A stretch of DNA of 64,000 nt from Jacaranda mimosifolia (GCA_018894105.1 CM032128.1:31147299-31211298), one strand, 5' to 3'; positions 22,600 to 40,957 are shown, numbered from the stretch's first letter. A program made the numbers and translations. The notes: generated by a model from the letters alone, not told the origin.

Positions 22600-23657
22600 T
22601 GATGATGCAGGGATCCGTCGCCACACGGCGGCCTACCCGTGAGGTATTATCCCGCCTACGCCAGTTGAAGGGCGAGGGGTTTTGTCCTTGAAAAGGCGCC
22701 TCACGGGGAAGGAAAGGACTCGCCGCTTATATGCTGGTCAAGACCCTCTACTCCAACCGATGTGGGATAGAATCCAGGCATATCATCAGCCCCCCAGTAG
22801 AGGGGCTTGCCAGTCATTCGCTACGGGGCGTCCGACCAGCTTTGCCGGCCGTTCGCTACGGAGCGTCGGACCTCCATGGGCCACCAAATGATGATGATGG
22901 GATCTGTCGCCACATGGCGGCCTCCCTGCGAGGTATTGTCCCACCTACGCCTTTACAAGGAGAGGGGTTTTGTCCTTGAAAAGGGCCCTCCGACGCTCAA
23001 GTCAGTATTTTCGGTATCTAACAATGAAGTAAGATAGGTTCAGTGTGTTTTTTTTGCGCATACCTTGTGAGGCAAGACAGATGAGTTTTTATATTCTTCC
23101 CCTTGTAGGAAATGACTGGTAAGCCCTTGGCTTACCCTTGGGGTCTTCAGCCTCCTCCAAGGGGTAATTAGTCTATTCCCCCATTTGAATTTTGCCAGCT
23201 AGATGTCCTTTCAAGCTACAGGACGGGACGGTATACGGGGTGGCGCCTGCCGTGTCAGACAGTGAGGGGATGGCATGCGCCATTAATGCGGTGGCGTGGT
23301 GCCAGTCCACGTATTTAATGCGGTGGCAGAGTGCTGTGCAGAGCTCGACCTCCTGTCAGCCTAACTGGGGTCGAATATGGTCAATATCGTCCGAGGGCTC
23401 TGAGGCGCCCGCCTGGGCGTGGGGGGGGGGCTGGTCGAATATTCTCGACATGTCCCATGGGCCCTGGGCCGTTGTCTGAACGTTGGGCCCTTCGGGCCAC
23501 TATCTAGTCGAACATGGTCGACGTGGATCATGGGCCCTGGGCCGTTGTCTGAGACGGTGGGCCCTTCGGGCCACTATCTGGTCGAATATGGTCGATGTGG
23601 GTCATGGGCCCTGGGCCATTGTCCGAAACGTTGGGCCTTTTGGGCCACCCTATATCA
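22600..23657 (-). repeat. 3' LTR of Tat-2, with internal duplication
   Basis: On the plus strand it runs from tgatgatgcaggg to accctatatca. The start is repeated, diverged, at 22889 (tgatgatgatggga), giving a 289-bp tandem arrangement. The right LTR has the same arrangement, so it predates insertion. The complement of the PPT (tgagtcccccc) follows at 23656. The last 250 bp repeat a gggccctgggccgtt-type unit three times. Confidence 0.92.
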
Positions 23658-23862
23658 TGAGTCCCCCCACTTCGCAACGCGGATCAAGGGAATCGAAGAG
23701 CGGCATTGGGAAGTAGCAAATATTAATGTGTCTCGACTGGGGATTTTTAGAAATCGACCAGGGTTTTGGGCATCTACTGAGCGGTTACATCGTGGCGCGC
23801 GTGGTGCGGCGTTATAGTTTCCCCTATTAATGCGGACGCTTGGATAACCGCGCCTTTTCCTT

Positions 23863-23870
23863 TATAAATA
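23863..23870 (+). promoter_or_regulatory. TATA box of the Tat-2 opposite-strand gene
   Basis: TATAAATA lies 169 bp before the ATG at 24032, matching the box in Tat-1. A putative leader intron (donor gtaagt at about 23985, acceptor ttcttag at 24024) separates most of the leader from the ATG. Confidence 0.65.
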
Positions 23871-24031
23871 CTAACTGGCATTCAGGCTGCTTTCGCCTTT
23901 ACCGCTTCAGATATTCCTTGCTGGAAGAATCACTAACCTTTGCGCTTTCTTCAGAGATTTCTGGGTTTTAACTTTCCAAATCTAGTAAGTACTCTTCCCC
24001 CTCTATTTCTTTCCACCTTTCTTAGAAGAAA

Positions 24032-25509
24032 ATGTTTGGGCTATTCAGTTCTAGTGGTACTTCTGGTGGGGATAGTGAGGCGACTGTGTCTGAGGGCCGC
24101 AGGGAGTTTTTTGACTCAAGTCGTTCCAACTCCGGCGGCTCGAGCGGCGCGTTGGGGGGGGAAGCTGGGCCCAGCCGGGTACCTTCTTCTCGCGGGCGAT
24201 TATTTACCCCAAACCACTATAGCGAGATAATCTCTACCGTCACCCCCTTAGAACTGGCCCGCGTTCAAGAGCTTTACCACATTCCTCGCGAATTCCAGCT
24301 GTTAGCCCCTGGGCCTGCTGGTCGAATGCACCGTGCCCCTGCCGGTTGCATAACTGTTTTCGAGGATGTACTTAGGTGTGGTCTTAGGTTTCCCTTGAGC
24401 GAGGGTATGATAGGTCTGCTTAGGGGTCTTGGAGTGTGCATCACGCAACTGCTGCCCAACTGTTTCTTGACGTTGTATAGCTTTATAGTTCTAATGTTCC
24501 TGTACAACCAACCCCCAACCTTTGAAAATTTTTCAAACCTGTTTTATCTTTGCGTGTCGAGTAAATCCGGTAGCACTGAGGAAACGGGCTTTTATTATCT
24601 GAGCGCTCGGCCTCGTCGGAGGTTTCTCGTGGCGCCTTCCTCGTCCTACAGGCGTAGAAGAAACGCTACTTTTTTGTGCGGGTAAAGGGCGGGTTCGATA
24701 TTCCCCAAGAGTGGGCGAGGGGTCCGATCGAGGTACCAGGGAATCACGCGCCAACCTGGTCGAGCACATTCGTGAGGGACCTGGTCAAGTTTGGTCCCAT
24801 CGAAGCCACTGTATTCCTCGAGGAGAGGCAATTGGTGTTGGCTGGGTTGTCGCCAGCCCCATTAAATTTTCCCGCTGATTATGAGATAGGTAGACTAACT
24901 GCATGCGCCGTACCCTGTCGTTTGCTTATGAACATTCCTGCATTTGACATTTTCTGTTGCTTATCCTGTGCAGACCACGGCGAAATCATGAACAGGTCCA
25001 GGGCTAGCGCGATGGCTCGAGTTGAAAAGAATAAGCAGCGCCGACAAGGCGGCGCGATTCGGGAAGAGTCATCGGGGGCCAATGAGCCACGCCGATTAAC
25101 TGTTGCCCCCGCGCCCTCCAGAACACCTTCGCCCTTTCGCCAAGAAGATATCGAGAGAACCGCGGGTCGAGGAAAGAGACCCATGGGCGAGCCGGCCGCT
25201 CCCCCCGAAGGAGGCAGCTGCGGGGAAAGGGAAGTCGAAGGGCACGGGGCTGAACGTGCCGACGGGAAAAGAGCTCTTCATGGACCGAAGCCCCGAGGCA
25301 CTCTTTAATTTGCGGAAATTCCCATCTCCTCGTTTTGGGTCAGATCCAGGTGTAGCTGTGGGCGACTCGTCTAGCATGGTATCCTCAGGGCCGGCTGGGT
25401 TGGATCCTTAAAAGTGCTGATGGCTGCGCAGTTCATGGCTGACCAGAACAAATTCCTGGGTTTAAGCCAGCCTAGGTTGCTGTGTAAGTTCGCCTATCAT
25501 GCAAACATG
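24032..25509 (+). pseudogene. Opposite-strand gene of Tat-2 (Transposase_28-like), truncated
   Basis: Starts MFGLFSSSGTSGGDSEATVS. It continues with SRGRLFTPNHYSEIIS, then the family core IPREFQLLAPGPAGRMH, VFEDVLRCGLRFPLSEGMIG, GLGVCITQLLPNCFL, GFYYLSARPRRRFL (about residues 85-205). A one- or two-base change near 24655 shifts the frame; the other frame continues KKRYFFVRVKGGFDIPQEW and TWSSTFVRDLVKFG. An 84-bp intron at 24890-24973 sits where Tat-1 has an 87-bp one, before HGEIMNRSRASAMA. A Pro/Arg-rich linker follows, then a last exon ending FAYHANM at a gtaaga donor (25510). The downstream exons are deleted. Function unknown; the family is annotated as putative gypsy-type transposon protein (PF04195-like). 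Confidence 0.78.
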
Positions 25510-25553
25510 GTAAGATCTGGGAACCTGGATGTCTACTTGTTTAACTCTTCTTG

Positions 25554-26230
25554 GGTCATGTATCTTTCCGCGAGGTCGAGGAGTTCTTCCATCGTGCGGG
25601 GCTGAGCGCGCACCAAAGCGTTAGCGCACTCTTTGTGCCTCAATCCCAAAAACAACACATCAATCAAGAACTCAATCATCGGACTGTCAATTTTCAACAC
25701 TTCTGTGTTGAATCTGGTGAAAAAATCTCTGAAGACTCCCCCTCGACTTGCTTCACCGTATGCAAGTGGGTGTGTGGCAGCTTCGCCTTCCTTCTGCTGG
25801 CAAACTGGTGCAGGAATTTGTCACAAAGCTGGTCATACGAAAAGATGGATGCCGACTCTAACTTCACGAACCAATCCAAGGCCACACCCTGAAGTGTGGT
25901 TACCAGCATTTTCGCATGAATATACTCGTTGTGTCCATGCAGCTGCATCATGTGTTCAAACTGCAGCAAATGTTCACTCGGGTCTGTGGACCCGTTGTAC
26001 CGCGGGAGACCAGTGGGGATCTTGGCATCCACCGCGATACGTTCATTAATGATTTCTTGCGTAAAGGGTGAGTCTCGTTCCCTTCTAAACCTCGAGGGCA
26101 CCTCCGGCTGAGGGGGCCTGTCTACGTTCCCCCTCGACATCTCCTCCAGGCGTTTATTTAGTTGCTGCACCTGGTGGGATACCTCCTCCCACTCATGCTG
26201 ATCCTGCTTTCTTCTACTTCTGGAACGTTC
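25554..26230 (-). pseudogene. Tat-2 gag, truncated
   Basis: The minus strand gives QQLNKRLEEMSRGNVDRPPQ, KIPTGLPRYNGSTDPSEH, MLVTTLQGVALDWFVKLES and YDQLCDKFLHQFASRRK. A frameshift near 25735 comes next, then a segment matching the Tat-1 FNTEVLKIDNP...RTMEELIDLA region. It ends abruptly at the deletion junction near 25553. The zinc-finger part is lost. Confidence 0.85.
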
Positions 26231-26702
26231 GGTCTATCGCGCTGCGGGGCTCGAAGGGGCCGAACATCATGGTCCACGGAGTCCGCTACCTCTTCCCTCG
26301 GCGGGGGGCGGGGCGCCTCCCGGTGAAAACGACTCTGGCTTGGTTCTCGCCTAGCTAGATGCTCGGGGGACCCCGGACGCCGTGATTATTCTACAGGCGG
26401 TGCTTGCTCACGCCCCGCTGGAGGGGGGGTGGCGCTGGCTGCCGGTTCCGGCGGCGCGGCTTGTCTGTTCAAGGCGGCTGAAAGCTGGGCTAATATCTGT
26501 GCGGAGATCTGCTCACTGATGAGCTGCATCAACTGGGGCATAGTGAGGGTGACTACGGGCTCAGGCTGTATACTGGGGCCTGGAGCAGTCCTTTCTTCGT
26601 TCTAGCGGAGTGGGGGGGGCTGGATCTTCTTCTCTCTTCCCTTTCGGAAGGGGCTCGCCTAGTGTTTACTATTCTCGATAGAGGATTCCTGTTTCCCACA
26701 GA

Positions 26703-27753
26703 CGGGATCCATCGCCACACGGCGGCCTACCCGTGAGGTATTGTCCCGCCTACGCCCGTTGAAGTGCGGGGGATTTTGTCCTTGACAAGGCGCCTCACGG
26801 GGAAGGAGAGGACTCGCCGCTTATATGCTGGTCAAGACCCTCTACTCCAACCGATGTGGGATAGAATCCAGGCATATCATCAGCCCCCCAGTAGAGGGGC
26901 TTGCCAGTCATTCGCTACAAGGTGTCCGACCAGCTTTGCCGACCGTTCGCTACGAAGCGTCGGACCTGCATGGGCCACCAAATGGTGATGATGGGATCTG
27001 TCGCTGCATTGCGGCCTCCCTGCGAGGTATTGTCCCACCTACGCCTTTACAAGGCGGGGGGTTTTGTCCTTGAAAAGGGCCCTCCGACGCTCAAGTCAGT
27101 ATTTTCGGTATCTAACAATGAAGTAAGATAGGTTCAGTGTGTTTTTTTTGCGCATACCTTGTGAGGCAAGACAGAGGAGTTTTTATATTCTTCCCCTTGT
27201 AGGAAATGACTGGTAAGCCCTTGGCTTACCCTTGGGGTCTTCAGCCTCCTCCAAAGGGCAATTAGTATATTCCCTCATTTGAATTTTGCCAGCTAGATGT
27301 CCTTTCAAGCTACAGGACGGGACGGTATACGGGGTGGTGCCTGCTGTGTCAGACAGTGAGGGGATGGCATGCGCCATTAATGCGGTGGCATGGTGTCAGT
27401 CCACGCATTTAATGCGGTGGCAGAGTGCTGTGCAGAGCTCGACCTCCTATCAGCCTAACTGGGGTCGAATATGGTCGATATCGTCCGAGGGCTCTGAGGC
27501 GCCCCCCTGGGCGTGGGGAGGGGGGGCTGGTCGAATATTGTCGACATGTCCCATGGGCCCTGGGCTGTTGTCTGAACGTTGGGCCCTTCGGGCCACTATC
27601 TAGTCGAACATGGTCGACGTGGATCATGGGCCCTGGGCTGTTGTCTGAGACGGTGGGCCCTTCGGGCCACTATCTGGTCAAATATGGTCGACGTGGGTCA
27701 TGGGCCCTGGGCCATTGTCCGAAACGTTGGGCCTTTTAGGCCACCTTATATCA
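26703..27753 (-). repeat. 5' LTR of Tat-2
   Basis: Matches 22609-23657 almost base for base. The outermost tgatgatg and part of the PBS are missing: cccacagacgg runs directly into gatccatcgcc, so a small deletion spans the LTR/PBS boundary. As the transcriptional 5' LTR it would drive minus-strand transcription away from the ABC gene. Confidence 0.9.
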
Positions 27754-27758
27754 CACTG

Positions 27759-28003
27759 GTAATTTATTACTTCGTTTTTTCAACAAAATTGAATTAGTTT
27801 TCATCAAAATTGATGGCCAATCAATGAGGTAGGTGCAAATTTCCAGCAATTTTGCATCCTCGTCCATATATTTGATCTAAAACCCGTGGCAGGCCACTCG
27901 CCAAGAGCAGCAGTAAAACCAGTTGGCGGTTGGTTGGTGGCGCCGCCTCCAGAACTCAAGAATTCCGCGCAAAGAAAACCAAGCCCAGCAGTAGATATTC
28001 GAA
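27759..28003 (+). promoter_or_regulatory. Residual promoter/leader of the ABCI gene next to Tat-2
   Basis: Only 245 bp separate the Tat-2 target duplication from the ABC gene ATG. No clear TATA box is seen. The gene must use this short stretch, or sequences inside the LTR, as its upstream region. Confidence 0.4.
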
Positions 28004-30309
28004 ATGGAAGAAGAATTCCATAGCATACAAGTGAGGGGCATGCAGTTCTCCTATGATGCTCTTACCCCGTTGTTCTTCGATTTTAATCTCAACATTTCCC
28101 CCGGGTCACGGTGCCTCCTCGTGGGCGCCAATGGATCTGGTATGCGTTTCTCTTTCTTCGCGGGTTTGCTTTCTAATCTGGATGTGTGTTTGTGTGTGTG
28201 ATGCTGTAGTGGTGGTTTTTGAACAGGGAAGACGACTCTACTGAGGATATTGGCGGGGAAGCATATGGTGGGCGGAAGAGATGTGGTGAGAGTGTTGAAT
28301 TGTTCGGCTTTTCACGACACGAGTCTCGTTTGCAGTGGTGATTTGGCTTATTTAGGAGAATCTTGGAGCAAAACTGTGGGCTCTGCTGTGAGTTCCCACC
28401 CTATTAACCCTCTTAATTATCGTTTAAAGTTTTGTATTATGAGCCTACTGAATTCGTTTACTTTGTTGTGATTGGATTTTGTCGAGTCTAATGGTGTTAA
28501 TTGGTATGTGTTCTGGACTCATCTACTGATACATTTGCTGCTTAGTTTTTGCATTGTCTGGTCTGGGATCATAAAATTTGGTTCAAGAAAGCTTATCGAG
28601 TTTGAAGGTGTTAATTGATTGTTGAGGATAAATATTTACTGAGTTTTTATATCATTATGATGATGGTTTTTCTAGTTGCATTTGTGTTATATCTATTCTT
28701 GGAAGCGGGTTTGAGGTTTTTTTACTTTTTCTCCTACAATGCAGGGAGAACTGCCACTGCAAGGAGACTTCTCTGCCGAACATATGATATTTGGAGGTGT
28801 GTGGACTGTCTATTATTTGTGCAATGTTTGTTTACTTTTGTATTTACTATCTGCTTGTAACATCATTTTCTGACTAATCCATTTGGTAGAGTTTATATTT
28901 TGTGTGTGGACTGGAATGTGTTTGGAATTTCAGTTTATTGGAACTGCTTGTGGTGTGGATTTTCTCCATTTAAGTAACTGCATCAAGTTGTTGATATAAA
29001 GACGATAGTTTATATTGATTTTTCTGTGTGATGGGATTGAACTTGGCTAGTTATAGGTTGAGCCTGGTGAGGATTTATGGTGTTACTAAGTTTCTTTTAC
29101 TGTTCCTTGTTATGGTTAAGTTGAAGGGGTTGACCCGGTTAGGCGAGATAAGCTGATTGAAATGTTGGATATTGATCTTCAATGGCGGATGCACAAGGTG
29201 TCTGATGGACAACGACGTAGAGTCCAAATTTGCATGGGTCTCCTTCATCCTTACAAGGTAACTTTTGTCTGCCTGGCTGACTAGATGATGGTGATATCAA
29301 GCTCTGTATACTTGTTAAGGTTTGTGATTATGTGCTGCTGAGAAATGTCTTGTCAGTGATACTTCTTGGCAGCTTTCTTGTGTTATTGCACTTTATGTTG
29401 CTATACGTCCATGCTACTCATTATTTCTGTCTGTTCAGGAATTGTTTTCTCTAAATTGGTGTTTGCGGGTTGGGAGGGCCGGCGTGGGCCAGGGGGATGG
29501 GGGCATCAAATTTACAATATGAAGTTAATAAATCTTGAGTGGATTGCAGCTGATCCTCCCCATAACACATATTAAGCGTGTAGATTACATGTTATCAGTC
29601 TATGTTTACCATTGTTTCATTGGTTAGTTATTATTCTAATAATACGCTAGTATATCCAGGTACTTTTGCTAGATGAGGTCACTGTAGATCTAGATGTCGT
29701 GGCTAGGATGGATTTGCTCGAATTTTTCAGGGAAGAATGTGAGCAAGTAAGCCATGCTAACCCTTTTTTTGTACTAAGTTAACCTACCTACTTATTGGCT
29801 TGACAAGCTCCCTCATCTGCTATTGGATGCATCGCCATGTTTTTGGCTGCTAAATCAAGTTTGACTACAGTATGAATATACCAGCATTGATTGCTTATTA
29901 TGTTTTCTATTTTTAATGAGCAAAGTTGTTTCAATACCTTTTGACAAAAATATATGATGGGAATCTCACCAAAAACGGTAAAATGCAATATTATGTTCTT
30001 CATCTGCTGTCATAATTTCAGAGAGGAGCAACAATTGTTTATGCAACTCACATATTTGATGGGCTGGATACCTGGGCAACTGATCTTGTTTATGTTCAAG
30101 ATGGTGTATTGAAGAAGTCTGAGAAACTAGCTGAGCTCAAAGAACTGAAGAACAACCTGAATTTGCTCTCAGTGGTTGAGTCATGGCTCCGATCTGAAAC
30201 TAAGATTGAGAAGAAGAAACCAATTAACTCTCCATCTCCACTCCAAAAATCTTCTCCATTTGATGCTTCTCCATTTAGGTCGTCAAGACACATGGCATAT
30301 TACCGTTGA
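28004..30309 (+). CDS. ABC transporter I family ATPase (ABCI19/20/21-like)
   Basis: Six exons, 28004-28139, 28227-28387, 28745-28796, 29121-29257, 29660-29746 and 30022-30309, join in phase to 286 residues. It is a single nucleotide-binding domain with no membrane segment. Walker A GANGSGKTT is at residues 41-49, the signature loop VSDGQ at 143-147 in place of LSGGQ, Walker B VLLLDEV at 163-169, D-loop DLD at 172-174 and the switch His in YATH (201). The C-terminal tail is basic and Ser/Pro-rich ([16 protein letters not shown]). Length and sequence, including [20 protein letters not shown], fit the small plant ABCI19-21 group, reported as soluble proteins associated with the ER and seedling growth responses. 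Walker A is split by intron 1 after the first base of Gly46. All introns are GT-AG. Confidence 0.93.
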
Positions 30310-30365
30310 TCAGCTGCTTTTCAGTTGAGATTTGAATGATTAGACCAAAATAGTAAATCAGACCA

Positions 30366-30368
<3 letters not shown>

Positions 30369-30417
<49 letters not shown>
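30369..30417. repeat. (AC)n-(AT)n compound microsatellite
   Basis: About 18 AC units followed by about six AT units, 60 bp after the ABCI stop codon, probably in its 3' UTR. Confidence 0.9.
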
Positions 30418-30419
30418 CA

Positions 30420-33379
30420 TTTGCAGTCAAATTATGTGGTTCTTTTGTGGCATTGCAATTAACAATTACACAAGTTTCCTTTTTCCTGTTGTAGCAAGAC
30501 ACCTTATGTATCTTTCTGTTTTACTATATTTTTTCTAGGTCATATGATTTGAAAGTCCTACGGTTGTGATTGCCCTTGCTTTCATACATTGTATCATTAT
30601 AGTACACTCATTTGGTGTAAATTGTGGCAAAAATTAGATTCAAATGTGCAAGTTTTTGGGAACTAATAATTCTAGGTTCTTGCACTTTTCTAGATTACAA
30701 CATTAATTAGGTTTCTGAAACTGATCACTGTGAGTCAGTGAGAATCTTGCAGATGGAGATACCTATTTATGATTTTCAAGAAGTTGTGCTGTCTTCTTGC
30801 CTTGACCGTCCTAAAACAATAGATCTTCACATCTTCTAGAATGCCTCCATTTTTGTCAATTCTCTTTGTTTTTTTAGTCTTTGATGCTACTCTCTGGACC
30901 TTAACCATATGTGCAGTATTTTGTGAAATTCTTTCAATATAAGTTTCAGTTTTGCCTATACTTGTTTTATAACAGAAGACACTAAATATCACAAATTAAT
31001 TGTAGGTACTGAGTGGGGTTTGATTGCAAACACACCAACAAAAAGTGTCACTTTTTCTTGCCGAACACACATTTAGATGGTCACATTTCTCCTACTTCAA
31101 GACATCCCAAGCCATTTACAGCAATCTTAGACCATACATTCCATATGCTTTGTTTGGTTGGTAGGAATTATCCGCATTGTCTTATCTCTCACATGTGAAC
31201 GCGGTTGAGTAATGTTACTTCTGCTAAATGCTCGATAAAAGTTTGACTGTTCACTACACCAAGCCAATAAAATACTTTCAAAGCACATTTAAAACTAAAC
31301 AAAAACGAAATTCAATTTTGTTGATAGCAAACAAAATGTACAAACATCATATTACAATAAGAAAGGAATGAATTGTTGAAGTTGGTTGCTGGAAAATCTT
31401 GTTGTAGTCTCAATGAACGCGTTAGACTCACTACTTTCTAAAACTTTATGGTTGGGAACTCCAATTGATATCTAAGTTTCATGTAAGAAAAATAAGGTAA
31501 ACAAGTCCATTGGTATAATTTTCTTTTTCATCAAATAAATGTAGAAGTGGAGTTGTTTTCAAAGAGTTGCTTTGAGATATTTCAAATCCCATTTTTGAAA
31601 TTAGTTGGAGAGTCATTTTCTTGAATATACTTTTCAAGTGCAACTCAAAATGAGTCTAACATTGCCCCATAGTTAGGTTTTTCTAAAATTAATCTCACAT
31701 GTATTTTCTAACATCCTCACAACCACTATTACAACTTTTTGTGGGTGGATTTTACTTAAGTTACAAAGTAGAGAGAACCAGACAAATGTTTGAGGTTTCA
31801 GACAGGATATTGTAAACTCATGACCCATATCAAGAATTTGTCTTAATTATGACCAATGTTTTTTGGCAGTTGTGAAATATACATAAATACATGGTATTAT
31901 GAGTTCTAACAGCATTATCAATCATTATACAGTTGCTGTTGAAGAAGAAATTAATGGGCATGCATATCCACGCGCAGGTATTTCATTAGTCAACTCTAAT
32001 CATAATTAAAATTAATTAAATTAGTTATCTGAACAATAATTTATTCAGACTCGAATTGATTTTAATTTTTATGAGTTTTGATCCTAAAATCGAGGTATGC
32101 ATAAAAATATCGTTTCATTATAAGATAAGAGTATGTTGATGAGAATAAGAAAAACGAGTTTTAACCTTTTGATTTTTATGATTTTTAAAAATTATAGAAA
32201 TTAAATGTTATGATCTTGGTTTTAATCATGTGACCATTTCAAAACACGCGTCATTGATTTATAAAGAAAAGTATGAATTGTTTGTATTTTTATTATTTAT
32301 ATTTATGAAAAAGTAGACTTTTCAAACTCTTGACCTGGCTTAGTAAAGTCTTTGCTATTGATGAAAGGTGTAAGATTTGAGTGGCTTTTCAAGCTATTGA
32401 CAAAAGATTGATTGGATGGAGTATTTATCTTTATCCAATTTCATTTTTTAAAAAAATAGAAAAATAAAGGGAATATTTGGTTATTTTTTTGTGTGATTTT
32501 AATATATGTTTATTATGTGTTTTGAAAGAATGAATTGTTGGAGAATGTAAAAATTATTTTTTGGTATGTTTGTTTATATTTTAAGGGAGATGTTTTTTAC
32601 TGTAACAATCAAATCAATATTTTTTTTGTTGGGTTTTTGAAGTGAAAATAGAATTGAGCGATTTTTTTAATATTAGAATAATAATAAAATATATATAATA
32701 TATGTATATATCTATTAAAAAATATGTGTTTTGGAGGAAAAATTAAAATATGTTTAATTATATTTCTCTACAATAATGTTGTATTGGGAAAATATAACCA
32801 AATATTTCCAAAGCATTTTATACTTGTACATTATAAAATTGTCACTTTCTTTTTCAAACATTTAGAGCAATACGTATTTTTATGACAATTATCTAATATT
32901 TAATATATACTAGCAAAGATGGAAAGTACAAAGGTTCTGCTTAAATAAAAAATATAATTAATAAGTAAAAACAACATAATTTAAACTAAGAAAAGTAAGA
33001 AATAAGGAAAATACCAGAGAAAAAAGTGGGAAAATATATATTTCTTTTGTTCTAAATTCCTCCGAATTTATAATTTGTAAAATAATATAAAATATAATTA
33101 CTGGAATATTATTTATTTACACGAGTCTCTGAGTCTCATAGAATTATGTACGTATTTTTTCCCAATAAGGCTACGGAGAAGTATTTAATGTAGAGAATAA
33201 AATCTATTAAAGAAAGTTATAAATAGTGGAAAAAACGGTAGATCATGCGAAGATTACCTTAGTTTCCAAAACCTACAAAAATGGCGGATTAGATATTTGA
33301 CTGCTCATATAAAAAGAATTATTCAATCATTCATATTCAATCATTCAATCAAGCCTATATATTTTATTTATATGTACGT
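30420..33379. other. Intergenic DNA between the ABCI gene and NDR kinase
   Basis: AT-rich and growing more so toward 33 kb. Open frames are short and without recognisable similarity. No LTR, MITE end or RNA gene was identified with confidence. The last few hundred bases before 33380 are the likely NDR promoter region. Confidence 0.5.
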
Positions 33380-33443
33380 ATATATACGTGCCCGGTTGTA
33401 TTTCTCTGATCGTTTTTCTCTCTCCCTCTCTTAAGATTTGGCG

Positions 33444-34155
33444 GTAAGCCGATCATTTCTGCCTATTGCTCTGCCTTTTTTTACCGAATTTGAATTTATT
33501 ATTATTTCCCTTTTTTCCCCTTCCTGAAAAGTCTTGTTTAAGAACAGGAATCTTGTGTCCTGGATTTATGTTGCATGTTGTGGGAGTGAACTTGGAATTC
33601 TAGGAATTTTAAACCGTTGACTTTTCTTGGGTTTAGAGCAGGGTTGGCGAATTCTTGAGATTTTTCCTCTTCAAGAAGCAAGGTATTGCTATGATCATTT
33701 AAAGTTGTGGTTTTTGTAATTCTTTCTGGTGTTGTTTTCTTTATTTGGTTTCTCCGTTTATTGTAAAATATAGAGTAGTGATTTCATGGAGGCTGTGAGA
33801 ATCAGAAGACGTCTTTGGTTTCTTTCTGTTAGAACAATTAATTTGTTTTTTCCGTCTTGGTCAAATTTTCTTGTTCTGTATTGAGTAGCATATATGTGTG
33901 AATCAGGGTTTGGTGGTTTTGAGTAGCATGTCAGATTCGTGAAATTTTATGGTTTGCTAAAAGTAGAAGGATAATTTAAAATTGGTAATTTTGCTAGTTT
34001 GACAGAGTAGGGTATAAGTTTGTAACTCGTGTATATGCAGTAATCTGCACATATACTCATCATGCTAAACTGATGTTTTTCATGAGTATGTTATGATATT
34101 TTTTTCATGATATTATGGATGTTAGTAACTAGTCTATATTCGTTATTCTGTTCAG
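33444..34155 (+). other. Probable 5' UTR intron of the NDR kinase gene
   Basis: A pyrimidine-rich leader (about 33415-33443) ends gcg|gtaagc. A good acceptor, tctgttcag, ends at 34155, 150 bp before the start codon. A leader intron of about 0.7 kb is likely but not proven without transcript data. Confidence 0.55.
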
Positions 34156-34157
34156 AT

Positions 34158-34305
34158 ATGAACTGAGTACCAAGATTGATTTTCTGGCATTGATAAGGTT
34201 TGTATATGGGAGGATGAGATGAATGGTGTCAGTTTATAATGAGAGACTTGGTTGGGAAGCTGTGTGCAAATCTTAAGTTGAGGAAAAGAAGTTAATGGTT
34301 TCAGC

Positions 34306-34309
<4 letters not shown>
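34158..34309 (+). promoter_or_regulatory. Cluster of seven overlapping upstream ORFs in the NDR leader
   Basis: After the putative leader intron, upstream ATGs start uORFs at 34158-34166, 34206-34217, 34214-34222, 34219-34239, 34223-34276 (17 codons), 34239-34295 (18 codons, MRDLVGKLCANLKLRKRS) and 34295-34309. The stop of the last one overlaps the main start as ATGA at 34306-34309. Such uORFs would be expected to lower main-ORF translation. Confidence 0.7.

Positions 34310-40957
<6,648 letters not shown>

Larger units (their letters stand above)
22600..27753 (-). mobile_element. Tat-2: pol-less Tat-lineage LTR retrotransposon
   Basis: The LTRs 22600-23657 and about 26703-27753 are nearly identical. 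CACTG at 22595-22599 and 27754-27758 is the target duplication. On the minus strand the order is LTR, PBS, gag, then at about 25550 a junction straight into the 3' half holding the plus-strand opposite gene, PPT and LTR. Protease, RT, RNase H and integrase are absent. By alignment with Tat-1, about 5.7 kb was lost. GC content is visibly higher than in the surroundings and in Tat-1, consistent with a younger copy that has lost fewer CG sites. Confidence 0.92.

Noticed and set aside
23192..23817. Trp/Gly-rich open frames of up to 132 codons
   Set aside because: They fall in the GC-rich Tat-2 LTR, where a repeated gggccctgggcc unit produces WALG-type repeats in several frames; the same frames recur in the other LTR.
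25929..26111. Cys-rich plus-strand ORF in Tat-2
   Set aside because: It overlaps the well-supported gag frame on the opposite strand.
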